From NCBI GenBank assembly GCA_011050235.1, contig DRGC01000049.1, positions 1 to 64,000 on the forward strand: a stretch of 64,000 nt of DNA, read 5' to 3'. Source of the stretch: Phycisphaerae bacterium. GTDB taxonomy: Bacteria > Planctomycetota > Phycisphaerae > SM23-33. The notes beneath the pieces were generated by a model that was not told where the DNA came from, ran no database searches, and was given only the letters and a program-made list of their open reading frames with translations. How positions within the stretch are numbered: position 1 is the first letter of the stretch; each line of letters starts with the position of its first letter. Position numbers and translations under genes: made by a program. This document shows positions 42,660 through 51,257 of the stretch, in pieces.

Positions 42660-43364
42660 TTACGGAATCGGCTCGGGAGCGAAGTCGGGAACCATTGCCC
42701 GCGCCGGCGGGGCCAGGGAGGGCGGCATCGTCGGCGGCGCCATGCGGGCCTTCTTGCGCAGATCCGGCAGCGAAAGCATTCGCTGCGCTGCCAGAACCGT
42801 CGCCGGCGTCCCTGCCGCACCTTCGATAGCCAATGCGGCCTCATAATGTTGCCGAGCCCGCGCGAACTCGGCCGGCCTGCCGAACGCCGTCAGGTTCTCC
42901 GACACGGTCGCCAGACCGACGTGCGCCTTGGCCAACAGGATGGGAAAATCGCTGAAACGGTCGACCACCCGCTGATAATGCTCAGCCGCCTGCCCCATCG
43001 CTTGGGTCGGCGGGACCGACGAGCCGCCCAGCATCACCTCGCGGAGCCCCTCGTCGCCCAGCGTGATCGACGCCATCGCCGCAATCCGCCGGTCGGTGCT
43101 CTGCTCGGTCAGTGCCTCGAGACGGGCTCGGCGGTCCTCGGCCGTCAAAGACCGATCGCTTAGCGTCGCCTCGAACTCAAATTCAGCCGCGTGTTGCCGC
43201 CTGTTGGCGCGTTGATGAAAGAACATGACAGCCATGAACACCACCGCCGCAATAATCACGCACCAGAAAATCGTGTTGCCGTGCTTGCGGAAGAACGAAA
43301 TGGTTTTCGCCAGTTCGTTGTCCAGCGTGTTATGTTCCAACTCGTGGCGTCGCTCGGCTTTCAT
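42660..43364 (-). CDS. Membrane-anchored TPR-like protein
   Basis: A 234-residue protein with an acidic/basic N-terminus (1-28), one membrane helix (about 32-50) and a helical region (about 60-195) with TPR-like pairs, including AEHYQRVVDRF and ARQHYEAALAIEG. The tail is Pro/Ala/Met-rich. This matches the layout of YfgM-like ancillary proteins that present TPRs outside the membrane, though similarity at sequence level is weak. aggaaagc precedes the ATG. The neighbouring lipoprotein gene lies 18 bp upstream on the same strand, suggesting an operon. Confidence 0.8.
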   Translation of the reverse strand: MKAERRHELEHNTLDNELAKTISFFRKHGNTIFWCVIIAAVVFMAVMFFHQRANRRQHAAEFEFEATLSDRSLTAEDRRARLEALTEQSTDRRIAAMASITLGDEGLREVMLGGSSVPPTQAMGQAAEHYQRVVDRFSDFPILLAKAHVGLATVSENLTAFGRPAEFARARQHYEAALAIEGAAGTPATVLAAQRMLSLPDLRKKARMAPPTMPPSLAPPARAMVPDFAPEPIP

Positions 43365-43382
43365 ACCAATCAGGCTTTCCTG

Positions 43383-43889
43383 CTATGGGGCCGCCGGTTT
43401 CCCGTCCGAGGGGAGGGCCGGTTCCATCGGCGCCGCCACGTGAGAACTCGTCCAGATCACCTGCACCGAAATGTAGGTCGGACTGATCCAACTGCCGGCC
43501 CCATTCACCGTCAACAGGCATTCTTCCGAGCCTTTTCGGAAAATCAGAATATATGAGCCCTGGGCGAACCGATCGGTCACCAGTTGCCAGCGTGAGTTGG
43601 GCATGTACTGGCGGTAGAACCGCGCGACCGAGAATTTATTCGCCCGGCCTTTGTACAGGTAGTCGATCATGCGCGAGTCACCGGCGGCGACGTGCCGGCT
43701 GCGACTCTCGACCAGATGAAAGCCCAGCGGCAGCGGGACGTCGGGAATGGCTGCATCGAGACTGGGCAGCAACATCCCGGTGTCTGCCAGCTCCTGGTCG
43801 CCGGGGCCGATCGGGTTCTTGCCGTTACATCCACCCAGAATCAGAAAGCACGCAACGGCCAGTGTCGTGATAACTCGTTGCCTGTTCAT
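43383..43889 (-). CDS. Putative lipoprotein
   Basis: A 168-residue envelope protein with a lipoprotein signal peptide ending in LILGGC (Cys at about 21). The mature domain contains a VPLPLGF strand, a YKGRANKFSVARFYRQYM segment and a GSYILIFRKGSEECLLTV strand, resembling small alpha/beta outer-membrane lipoproteins of unknown role in planctomycetes. Its C-terminal tail is Pro/Ala-rich. aggga precedes the ATG. It is upstream of and probably cotranscribed with the TPR-like gene. Confidence 0.8.
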   Translation of the reverse strand: MNRQRVITTLAVACFLILGGCNGKNPIGPGDQELADTGMLLPSLDAAIPDVPLPLGFHLVESRSRHVAAGDSRMIDYLYKGRANKFSVARFYRQYMPNSRWQLVTDRFAQGSYILIFRKGSEECLLTVNGAGSWISPTYISVQVIWTSSHVAAPMEPALPSDGKPAAP

Positions 43890-44104
43890 CGCTAGCTCCC
43901 TAGGGGCTGGCCGCGACCCTGCGCGGCATTCAAACCGACGCTAGGGTTGCCGATTCCAAAGGGCTTGTCAAGCCCATTCGCCGGGACCGGGCCGCGATAC
44001 GTCGATGATAGCGAAGATTTAATATTGTCAAACCGTCTATCGAAACGTAGGGTAACGCGACCCAGCCGTCTTCTTGGTCGCTGCATTCGTCATGGAGAAT
44101 CGCC

Positions 44105-44449
44105 GTGATCGTTGTGTTGAACCTGTTCGACATCATTCCGGGCCGCCAGCACCAGTATGCCGAGTACCTTCGCCGCGTTCAACCCATTCTCGATCGCTAC
44201 GGCGCGTCGGTCGTGCTGTACGGCCTGACGCGGATGATCTACATGGGCAAATGCACACAACAGTACTGCGGCCTGATCGGCTACAACAGCCTTCGGGACC
44301 TCCGCACGCTGTCCCACGACCCCGAATTCGTCGAGATTCGCCCCTTGCGGGACAAGTCGACTACCAATTACGTGCTGACGGCCGTCGAGGCGTTTGGCTG
44401 CCTCAACGACGCCGTCGCCTACCTGGAAAACAGCGGCGAGGCCGACTAG
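44105..44449 (+). CDS. Small protein with dimeric alpha/beta-barrel look
   Basis: A 114-residue protein. A first strand MIVVLNLFDI, a helix HQYAEYLRRVQPILDRYGAS, then VVLYGLTRMIYM and later strands resemble the ferredoxin-like fold of DUF1330/NIPSNAP-type small proteins, but I cannot assign it firmly. The start is a GTG with GGAG about six bases upstream. It lies 37 bp before ilvD on the same strand and so may be cotranscribed with it. No catalytic residues can be named. Confidence 0.7.
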   Translation: MIVVLNLFDIIPGRQHQYAEYLRRVQPILDRYGASVVLYGLTRMIYMGKCTQQYCGLIGYNSLRDLRTLSHDPEFVEIRPLRDKSTTNYVLTAVEAFGCLNDAVAYLENSGEAD

Positions 44450-44486
44450 CCGCCCCACAACGCCGTCTGTCGGGAAGGACCGGACC

Positions 44487-46412
44487 ATGCGCAGCGACCA
44501 GATCAAGAAAGGCCTGCAGCGCGGCCCTCACCGCAGCCTGCTGAAGGCGACCGGCCTGTCCGACGCCGACATCCGACGCCCCTTCATCGCCGTCGTCAAC
44601 AGCTACACCGACATCATCCCCGGCCACATCCACCTCGACGCCGTCGGCCACCTGATCGCCTGCCACATCCGCGCCGCCGGCGGAACGCCGTTCGTGTTCA
44701 ACACCATCGGCGTCTGCGACGGGCTGGCGATGGGGCACCGGGGCATGAAATACTCGCTGGCCTCACGCGAGCTGATCGCCGACTGCGTGGAAACCATGTG
44801 CGAGGCCCACTGCTTCGACGCGATGATCTGCATTCCCAATTGCGACAAGATCACGCCCGGCATGCTGATGGCGTCGCTGCGAATCAACGTGCCGACGATC
44901 TTCGTCTCCGGCGGGCCCATGGAGGCCGGCCGAGTCGACGGCCGCGACGTCGATCTCATCGATCAGTTCTACGCCGTCGCCCAGCAGACGATCGGCAAGA
45001 TGTCGGCCCGGAAGGTCAAACAGTTCGAAGCCAACACCTGCCCGACCTGCGGCTCGTGCAGCGGGTTGTTCACGGCCAACAGCATGAACTGCCTGTGCGA
45101 GGCCATCGGCATAGCCCTGCCCGGCAACGGCACGTGCCTGGCCACCAGCCCGGTGCGAACGGGCCTGTATATCGAGGCCGCCCGCCGAATCGTCACGATG
45201 GCCTCGCAGTGGGTCCGCGGCGGTTCCCGAAAAACCTTCCCCATGCTGCCGCGGCGGATCATGACCAAGAAGGCCTTCGCCAACGCCTTCATCCTGGACA
45301 TGGCCATGGGCGGCTCCAGCAACACCGTCCTGCACCTGCTGGCGATGGCCAACGAGGCCGGCGTGCCGTTTTCGCTCGACGACATCGACCGCATCTCGAA
45401 ACGGACGCCCAACATCTGCCGCGTCGCCCCCTCGTCCACGCCCGAGGGGAAGAGCTATCACATCCAGGACATCCACAAGGCCGGCGGCGTCCACACCATC
45501 CTGGGGCAGCTCGCCGCCGACAAGCCCAACCTCCTTCATGCCCAGGCCGCCACCGTCACCGGCAAGACCCTCGGGCAGAATATCAACGCCTGGTCCCTAC
45601 GGGCCCGCCGCGTCCGTCCCGCCGTCAAGACGTTCTATCGCCGCGGTTCACAACCCACCGGGCGAAACGTCACGGCCGTCCGGCTAATGCTCATGGCCGA
45701 TGACGTCCTGCCCAACGGAAAGCGGATTCACCCCCCCGCCATCCGCAAGACCTTCATCGGCAACGACCGGTTCCCACCCCGCACGGGCCGGCGAATCGAC
45801 GCGCTGGACGTCATCCGGCCGGTCGATAACGCCTTCACCAAACGAGGCGGGCTCGTCATCCTGCGCGGCAACATCGCCCGCAACGGCGCGATCGTGAAAC
45901 TGGCCGGCCTGGACCCGACCATGTACCGCTTCGCCGGCAAGGCGAGAATCTGCGAATCGCAGGAGGACGCCTGCGAGGCGATCCTGGCCGGCAGGATCAA
46001 ACCCGGCGACGTCGTCGTCATTCGCAACGAAGGGCCCAAGGGCGGGCCCGGCATGCAGGAAATGCTGGCCCCCACCAGTTACATGAAGGGCCTCGGCCTC
46101 TACGACAAGTGCTACATGATCACCGACGGCCGCTACAGCGGCGGCACGAGCGGGCCCTGCATCGGCCACGTCGCCCCCGAGGCCGCCAGCGCGGGCGAGA
46201 TCGGCCTGCTGAAAAACGGCGACCTCATCGAGATTGATATCCTCACCGGCAAGCTCAACGCGAAGGTCTCCGCCGCGGAGTTCGCACGCCGGCGCAAGCG
46301 GTTCAAGCCCCGCCCGCCCCAGATCCGCCACGGCGCCCTAGGCCGATACGCCGCCCACGCCACCAGCGCCGACACCGGCGCGGTCCTAGACTGGCCCGGC
46401 AAGAACACATAA
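44487..46412 (+). CDS. ilvD: Dihydroxy-acid dehydratase
   Basis: Fe-S enzyme of branched-chain amino acid synthesis that dehydrates 2,3-dihydroxy acids. The 641-residue protein is of the long type. The N-terminal MRSDQIKKGLQRGPHRSLL is typical of IlvD; Fe-S cysteines are in GVCDG (about 74), IPNCDKITPGM (about 117) and NTCPTCGSCSG (about 190). GGSSNTVLHLLAM and DGRYSGGTSGPCIGHVAPEA follow. The segment at about residues 368-438 is an Arg/Pro-rich insertion relative to short IlvDs. Related sugar-acid dehydratases exist, so substrate is not absolutely certain. gggaagg precedes the ATG. A terminator follows. Confidence 0.92.
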   Translation: MRSDQIKKGLQRGPHRSLLKATGLSDADIRRPFIAVVNSYTDIIPGHIHLDAVGHLIACHIRAAGGTPFVFNTIGVCDGLAMGHRGMKYSLASRELIADCVETMCEAHCFDAMICIPNCDKITPGMLMASLRINVPTIFVSGGPMEAGRVDGRDVDLIDQFYAVAQQTIGKMSARKVKQFEANTCPTCGSCSGLFTANSMNCLCEAIGIALPGNGTCLATSPVRTGLYIEAARRIVTMASQWVRGGSRKTFPMLPRRIMTKKAFANAFILDMAMGGSSNTVLHLLAMANEAGVPFSLDDIDRISKRTPNICRVAPSSTPEGKSYHIQDIHKAGGVHTILGQLAADKPNLLHAQAATVTGKTLGQNINAWSLRARRVRPAVKTFYRRGSQPTGRNVTAVRLMLMADDVLPNGKRIHPPAIRKTFIGNDRFPPRTGRRIDALDVIRPVDNAFTKRGGLVILRGNIARNGAIVKLAGLDPTMYRFAGKARICESQEDACEAILAGRIKPGDVVVIRNEGPKGGPGMQEMLAPTSYMKGLGLYDKCYMITDGRYSGGTSGPCIGHVAPEAASAGEIGLLKNGDLIEIDILTGKLNAKVSAAEFARRRKRFKPRPPQIRHGALGRYAAHATSADTGAVLDWPGKNT

Positions 46413-46422
46413 GCGCCCAAAA

Positions 46423-46455
46423 CCCACGCACAGCAGTGCGTGGGCTTTTGCTTTT
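46423..46455 (+). terminator. Intrinsic terminator after ilvD
   Basis: CCCACGCAC (46423-46431) pairs with GTGCGTGGG (46436-46444) around agca, followed by CTTTTGCTTTT. It starts 11 bp after the ilvD stop and ends 17 bp before the next gene, separating the two transcripts. Confidence 0.9.
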
Positions 46456-46471
46456 ACGCTGCGATAACGCC

Positions 46472-47794
46472 ATGCCTCAGACGAACACCATCACGCTCCT
46501 CTACGGCAAGGGCGGGATGCCTCTCCGCATCCCCGCCGGCGCCACGATCCTGACCGGCCAGCATATCCCGGCCCTCCCGGACGCCCGCCAGGCGGTCGCC
46601 GACGCTCTGGCAAATCCGATCGGCTCGCCGCCGCTGGCCGACCTGGTCGCCCGCAAGCGGCCCAAGGCCGTCGCCATCACGATCTCCGACATCACCCGCC
46701 CGGTCCCCAACAAGCTGTTCCTCCCAGCGATGCTGGATACGCTCAATGCCGCCGGCGTCGCCGACGGGCGGATCGTCATCATCGTCGGCACGGGCCTGCA
46801 TCGGCCCAGCACGGCCGACGAACTCGACGTCATCGTCGGGTCGGACATTCTGCGGCGCGTCGAGGTGATCGACCACACCGCCGATAAGCCCGAGACGCTC
46901 ACCAAAGTCAGCGACGACCCGCCCGTCAGTGTCTGCACTCGCTTTGTCGAGGCGGACCTTCGGATCGTGACCGGCTACATCGAGCCGCACTTCATGGCCG
47001 GTTTTTCCGGCGGGCGAAAGGGCCTCTGCCCGGCCCTGGTGGACCTCAAGACGCTTCAGCGTTTCCACGGCTACGACACGCTGGCCGACCCGCGGGCCGA
47101 TAACGGCATCCTCGACGACAACCCGTGTCACACGATCGCCCTGACCGTCGCGCGGACGGTGGGTGTGGACTTCCTGTTCAATGTCGCGATTACGCGCGAC
47201 CGGCAGATCGCGGGCATCTATTGCGGCGACCTCGAGCAGGCCCACCTCGTCGGCTGCCGACAGGTGGCCGAGTGGACGACGGCCGAGATCGACGGGCCGT
47301 TCGATTTTGTCATCACCTGCGGCGGCGGCTATCCGCTGGACCAGACCTTCTACCAGACCGTCAAAGGCATGTGCACCGCCCTGCCCGCCCTGGGCGCCGC
47401 TACGACGCTCCTGCAGGTCTCCGGCTGCGCCGAGGGCGTCGGCAGCGCCGCCTATGCGGAGCTGATGCTGAAATGGGCCGGCAACTGGCGCGGCTTCCTG
47501 GCCGATATCCAGGCCAACCGCCACGAAACCAAGCTCGACCAATGGGAGTTGCAGATGCAGTGTCGGGTCCTCGAGCGGATCGGCGTCGAGAAGCTCTGGC
47601 TGGTCACCGACGGCATCGACCCCGACACCCAGAGACGCATGAACCTCAGCCCGATCCTCGGCGACGGCCCAGCCCCCACCCGCGCCCAACGCGCCATCGA
47701 CACCTACACCGCCTCCCACCCCAACGCCCGCACAGCCATAATCCCCGAAGGCCCCTACACCATGCTCCGCATCGCCCCCGACGACAGTAAGTAG
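46472..47794 (+). CDS. LarA-family (nickel-pincer) racemase-like enzyme
   Basis: A 440-residue enzyme of the lactate racemase catalytic-subunit family, which uses a nickel-pincer nucleotide covalently bound to a Lys to racemise or epimerise 2-hydroxy acids. DITRPVPN near residue 70, GLHRPS (about 109), IEPHFMAGFSGGRKGLCPAL (about 171-190; His and Lys) and a DNPCH segment (about 215) carry the His/Lys ligands known for the family. The substrate is unknown; lactate is only one option. larB, larC and larE are not in the window. The start ATG at 46472 follows the ilvD terminator. No strong ribosome binding site. Confidence 0.87.
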   Translation: MPQTNTITLLYGKGGMPLRIPAGATILTGQHIPALPDARQAVADALANPIGSPPLADLVARKRPKAVAITISDITRPVPNKLFLPAMLDTLNAAGVADGRIVIIVGTGLHRPSTADELDVIVGSDILRRVEVIDHTADKPETLTKVSDDPPVSVCTRFVEADLRIVTGYIEPHFMAGFSGGRKGLCPALVDLKTLQRFHGYDTLADPRADNGILDDNPCHTIALTVARTVGVDFLFNVAITRDRQIAGIYCGDLEQAHLVGCRQVAEWTTAEIDGPFDFVITCGGGYPLDQTFYQTVKGMCTALPALGAATTLLQVSGCAEGVGSAAYAELMLKWAGNWRGFLADIQANRHETKLDQWELQMQCRVLERIGVEKLWLVTDGIDPDTQRRMNLSPILGDGPAPTRAQRAIDTYTASHPNARTAIIPEGPYTMLRIAPDDSK

Positions 47795-47933
47795 GGCTAT
47801 GCAAGCCGGGCCAGTCGCGATACCATATTCCCGCAGAACAGGGGCCGTTGGTTGTCCCTCTGGGAAAGCACAAGCCATTCTGATTGGAACACGGTGGGTT
47901 AGACAATTGGCTTAGGTCGCGAAGCGAAAGGGC

Positions 47934-48905
47934 ATGCGAAGGATGCCGCAAGACAGATTCTACTTCATTCTTACCGTTATGACGCCCGAAGTGGACACGC
48001 CCTATGAGATAGTCGCTGGGCATCATCTCCAAAAGGCCACTGCGGAACAGATTGAAAGAATCAAGCCGTTGCTTGACGCTTTTGCTCCCGGTCCACCATT
48101 GGATCCCCAAATCAAGGACATGATCCAGCCGTCTCGCTACGAGTTCAATTGTGTTGAGAAAAGGGACAGTGCAGGTACGAGCACGACGTTGGCCTATGAA
48201 GGTCTGCCGAAGGGGGATTGGCGATATTGGATTATCTCCTTTGAAGGGCCGAACAGTGAAGCAACGGATCTTGGGTATGCACTATCTTTGATGGCGCACG
48301 ATATAGAACTGGGGTTTCATCTTCTGGAAGGGGGGTTCGCATATCAGCCCCTGGAAATGAGCACGTTTCTCGGTGACGCCGCGCGAAGGAGCTATTTACC
48401 AAGAACAGTTTCTAAAGAGGATCTTGATCTGGCGGCCCACTGCTACGCAAAGCTGAAAGAGCTTCCAAAGAAATATAAACACATTGTGCGGGGCTTTAGA
48501 CGGTTCAAGAGTCTGCGTTGCCTGCCTTCCTATTCAGAACTGGTGACCATTGGGCTCTTCTCAATAATCGAGTCGCTGCTAACGCATGCACCTAAAACCA
48601 CGGAAGGGTCAGACTCTTTGACACATCAGCTCAAATACAAGATTCCTTTGGTCAGGAGACGTTGTACTAGAACTGTCGATAACCAGAAGTTTTTTGGTTC
48701 GCTCAATGAAGAGAAGCTTTGGAAGAAGCTTTACGGATACCGGAGTCAAATCGTTCATGGCGAAACCGGAACAGTAGCCTCAGGCGACAAGCAGATACTA
48801 AAGGGCAAGGACAACATTGACTGTTTCCTTAGGGAGATCGTGAAATTGCTTCTCATACAAGCTCTGGAAGAACCGGTGCTGATGACGGATCTCAAGGAGT
48901 GCTAG
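47934..48905 (+). CDS. Orphan protein with HEPN-like C-terminal domain
   Basis: A 323-residue protein. The N-terminal ~180 residues are unrecognised. The C-terminal part (about 190-310) is helical and resembles Apea-like HEPN domains: SELVTIGLFSIIESLL, then YRSQIVHG near 269-276, which gives the R-x4-H pattern of HEPN ribonucleases. HEPN proteins are often toxins or defence nucleases. Its codon use and composition are more A+T-rich than neighbours, suggesting recent acquisition. GTTAGAC lies 30 bp before the ATG. It is unrelated to the flanking metabolic genes. Confidence 0.7.
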   Translation: MRRMPQDRFYFILTVMTPEVDTPYEIVAGHHLQKATAEQIERIKPLLDAFAPGPPLDPQIKDMIQPSRYEFNCVEKRDSAGTSTTLAYEGLPKGDWRYWIISFEGPNSEATDLGYALSLMAHDIELGFHLLEGGFAYQPLEMSTFLGDAARRSYLPRTVSKEDLDLAAHCYAKLKELPKKYKHIVRGFRRFKSLRCLPSYSELVTIGLFSIIESLLTHAPKTTEGSDSLTHQLKYKIPLVRRRCTRTVDNQKFFGSLNEEKLWKKLYGYRSQIVHGETGTVASGDKQILKGKDNIDCFLREIVKLLLIQALEEPVLMTDLKEC

Positions 48906-49086
48906 TCCTGGAACAATGTCCAGTTCTTAAGTAAGCCGGGCGTGCAACTTGTTTGCACGCAGAATGCAAGGGCTCCGTAACTGGCATGCACAGCACGAGT
49001 TACACGCCGCATGGCCTAGTTGTCTCCGTACGCGGCGAACGACGCCGACGATGCTAGGCGTTAGGACAAACAAGGAAGCGATCTGC

Positions 49087-49905
49087 ATGGGCATCATCTC
49101 TCCCATCCCGAATGAAGACGGAATGGTCTACTACGGGGGAAGCGGCCGGAATGTCCAAAGGGTCTTCGGCGTCTGCCCTGCCGACTTTCTGCAAATGCAT
49201 ACGGACCTCGTTGGCCGTGGCCTGAAGGTCAGGGCTCCCCACGCCGGCGCTCAGATAGATTTCGTCTTCTACTGTCACGCGCTTGTAGGAGCTGGCGCAG
49301 ACGTTGAGACGCTGATACGCGAATACAATGCCGCTCAGAAAGGCGACGGTGCCGAGCTGATGCACGCGCTGTCTCTTGCGAAGCTCTACTACCACTACAA
49401 CGCGGCGGGCTATTGCGTCCGCATCCAGAGGACCCACAAGAGCGTATCAACAGCCGATCTAGCGATAGATGATATCGAGTGCGAGCTCAAGGTCAGACAT
49501 GATCAGACATGGCGGCGGATGGAAAAGCATCGCGAGCTTCTGTATGCCGGGAGAGATGATGAGTACTACGATATCCTATGGGGCGAGATTCGCTCAAGGG
49601 AGCAGGATCTGGCATCAGCTCTGAAGAACAGAGCGGCGGAAGGCTTCGATCAAGCTGCGTGTGTGATTCTCGACTTGTCGGACCACTTCGACAGCTGGAA
49701 CTACCATCGTCTGAAGTACCTGCAACAGGAAGGCCACATACGGGGACTATCGACTCGCCCCGTCCCCCCCGTCGCCGACGCGTGCGTTCTCTTCTCGCCA
49801 TACAACGCAGTAAACCTGAACCGGGTTGGATTCAACCCTAAAGCATACTGGGGTTATCTTCCGACTGATGGCAGGCTCATTCAGGGCTCGAGCGGCGATG
49901 GCTAA
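49087..49905 (+). CDS. Orphan protein with possible PD-(D/E)XK-type core
   Basis: A 272-residue protein. Between about residues 95 and 135 a helix (ELMHALSLAKLYYHYNAAGY) is followed by VRIQRTHKS, STADLAIDDIECELKV, a layout of the kind seen in PD-(D/E)XK nucleases (Asp in one strand, Glu-x-Lys in the next). The match is by eye and not proof of nuclease activity. The rest is unrecognised. ggaag lies just before the ATG at 49087; longer starts upstream lack one. It lies 181 bp after the HEPN-like gene on the same strand, and the pair form an atypical insert. Confidence 0.6.
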   Translation: MGIISPIPNEDGMVYYGGSGRNVQRVFGVCPADFLQMHTDLVGRGLKVRAPHAGAQIDFVFYCHALVGAGADVETLIREYNAAQKGDGAELMHALSLAKLYYHYNAAGYCVRIQRTHKSVSTADLAIDDIECELKVRHDQTWRRMEKHRELLYAGRDDEYYDILWGEIRSREQDLASALKNRAAEGFDQAACVILDLSDHFDSWNYHRLKYLQQEGHIRGLSTRPVPPVADACVLFSPYNAVNLNRVGFNPKAYWGYLPTDGRLIQGSSGDG

Positions 49906-49975
49906 CTTGGTGATGCCCCCCTGCCAACTCCGAAGTCTGGGTCCCGACGTACATCGGGATTGCCCACGCAAGCCC

Positions 49976-51088
49976 TTACGCGCCTCGGCGCGTGAGGATG
50001 TTGACGGCTAGTTGGAGTTTCTCGGGGGGGGTGCCGGCGACGGCGGCGTCGGCGGTGGCGAAGATTGCGTGGCGGTCGCCGAAGACGGCCCGAAAAAGTT
50101 CCAACTGCCTTCGGCACTCGTCGATGTCGTTGTACCACAGGGCCATCGGATCGACGCCGAGGCACATCAGCAGTTTGCCCCGCCACTCGTCGGCCAGATC
50201 GCGCAGGCCGGCGGCGCTATCGGGGGTCAGATTGATCCCGTACAGAAAGTCCATACCGGACGCCTCGAACTGCTCGGCGAACGGAATCACATCGTGGCCG
50301 CTGATGTGGTCGCCCGAGAACGTGCCGGTTTCGTGGAGGATATCGGTGTACTCTCGCAGGTACGGCACGTAGTACTCGCCGAACAGGGCCGGGCTGAGTT
50401 GGCCGATGTCCCAACTGGCCTGGTGGTTGATCGCCTTGATGGGCGATTCGGCGAGCGCCTGGGCCTGGGCGATCCCCTGGGCGTGAATGACCGGGAAGAG
50501 ATCCATGACCGTCTGGGACAGCCCTTCCATGGCCATGACGAGGAACTTCTCCGGCCCGAACGAGTAGAGCAGTCGGTGGAACGGCTGGCAGCACCCCGGC
50601 TGCATCGCCACGCCGGCCCCGCCGACGGTGTCCAGCCATTTGTGGGCGGCTTCGGGCGTGGGGATGACGGTCTCGGCCTCGATGATGTAGCGATAGACGC
50701 GCAGGTCCGCCTCGCTCTCAAGCATGGGCTTGACGATGTATCCCGCATTGAGGTCCGGCCGCCGCTCAAAGATCTGGGTCAGCGAGCCGACGGGAGTCTC
50801 GAACGTTTCGATGCCCCGCAGGCCGTCGTTTTCGTCGGCCATGGTGACCTTCACCGACGGATCGGTCTCGCCGCGGTAGGCGTTGCCCCCGCACCAGTCC
50901 ATGAAGGTCGCGCCGATGGACTCATAGAACGCGACGCGGAAGGCCAGTTCGTCGTCGGCCTCTTTGTAGCCCGGCATATCGGTGAAGTAGTCGAAAAAGC
51001 ACAGCGGCATGAACAGGTCGCACGTGGGCTCTTTGGTCCGAAAAGCGTCGAGCACACTCGCCCGCATCGTCGCAACGTCTGTCGCCAT
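49976..51088 (-). CDS. Uroporphyrinogen decarboxylase-family methyltransferase
   Basis: A 370-residue protein of the URO-D superfamily, which includes corrinoid-dependent methyltransferases (MtaA, MtbA). Typical blocks are the PLCFFDYFTDMPGY start, GPEKFLVMAMEGLSQTVMDLF (about 180), HETGTFSGDHISGHDVIPFAEQFEASG (about 255-280) with metal-ligand candidates His and Asp, and GVDPMALWYND near 315. True HemE motifs are absent, so a methyltransferase or related role is likelier than haem synthesis. aggag precedes the ATG. It lies near the fucosidase/rhamnose genes and could act with the corrinoid protein at 41820. Confidence 0.82.
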   Translation of the reverse strand: MATDVATMRASVLDAFRTKEPTCDLFMPLCFFDYFTDMPGYKEADDELAFRVAFYESIGATFMDWCGGNAYRGETDPSVKVTMADENDGLRGIETFETPVGSLTQIFERRPDLNAGYIVKPMLESEADLRVYRYIIEAETVIPTPEAAHKWLDTVGGAGVAMQPGCCQPFHRLLYSFGPEKFLVMAMEGLSQTVMDLFPVIHAQGIAQAQALAESPIKAINHQASWDIGQLSPALFGEYYVPYLREYTDILHETGTFSGDHISGHDVIPFAEQFEASGMDFLYGINLTPDSAAGLRDLADEWRGKLLMCLGVDPMALWYNDIDECRRQLELFRAVFGDRHAIFATADAAVAGTPPEKLQLAVNILTRRGA

Positions 51089-51257
51089 CCTGTGGATCTC
51101 CTTGTTTCGGCCAGCGTATCAGGCGACGCTGGCCGCGGCAAGAACTCGCTCGATCTGTGCGCCAAGCATGAGCTGATGGGGCGGGTAGCTTCTTGCGGTC
51201 GCCCTTCACGCGCAGCTGTCGGCCGTCGCGCGGGACGATTGGTCGGGGGGGCTTCCC

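Noticed and set aside
46454-47878. 474-codon minus-strand ORF
   Set aside because: Antisense to the LarA-type gene, which has intact active-site residues.
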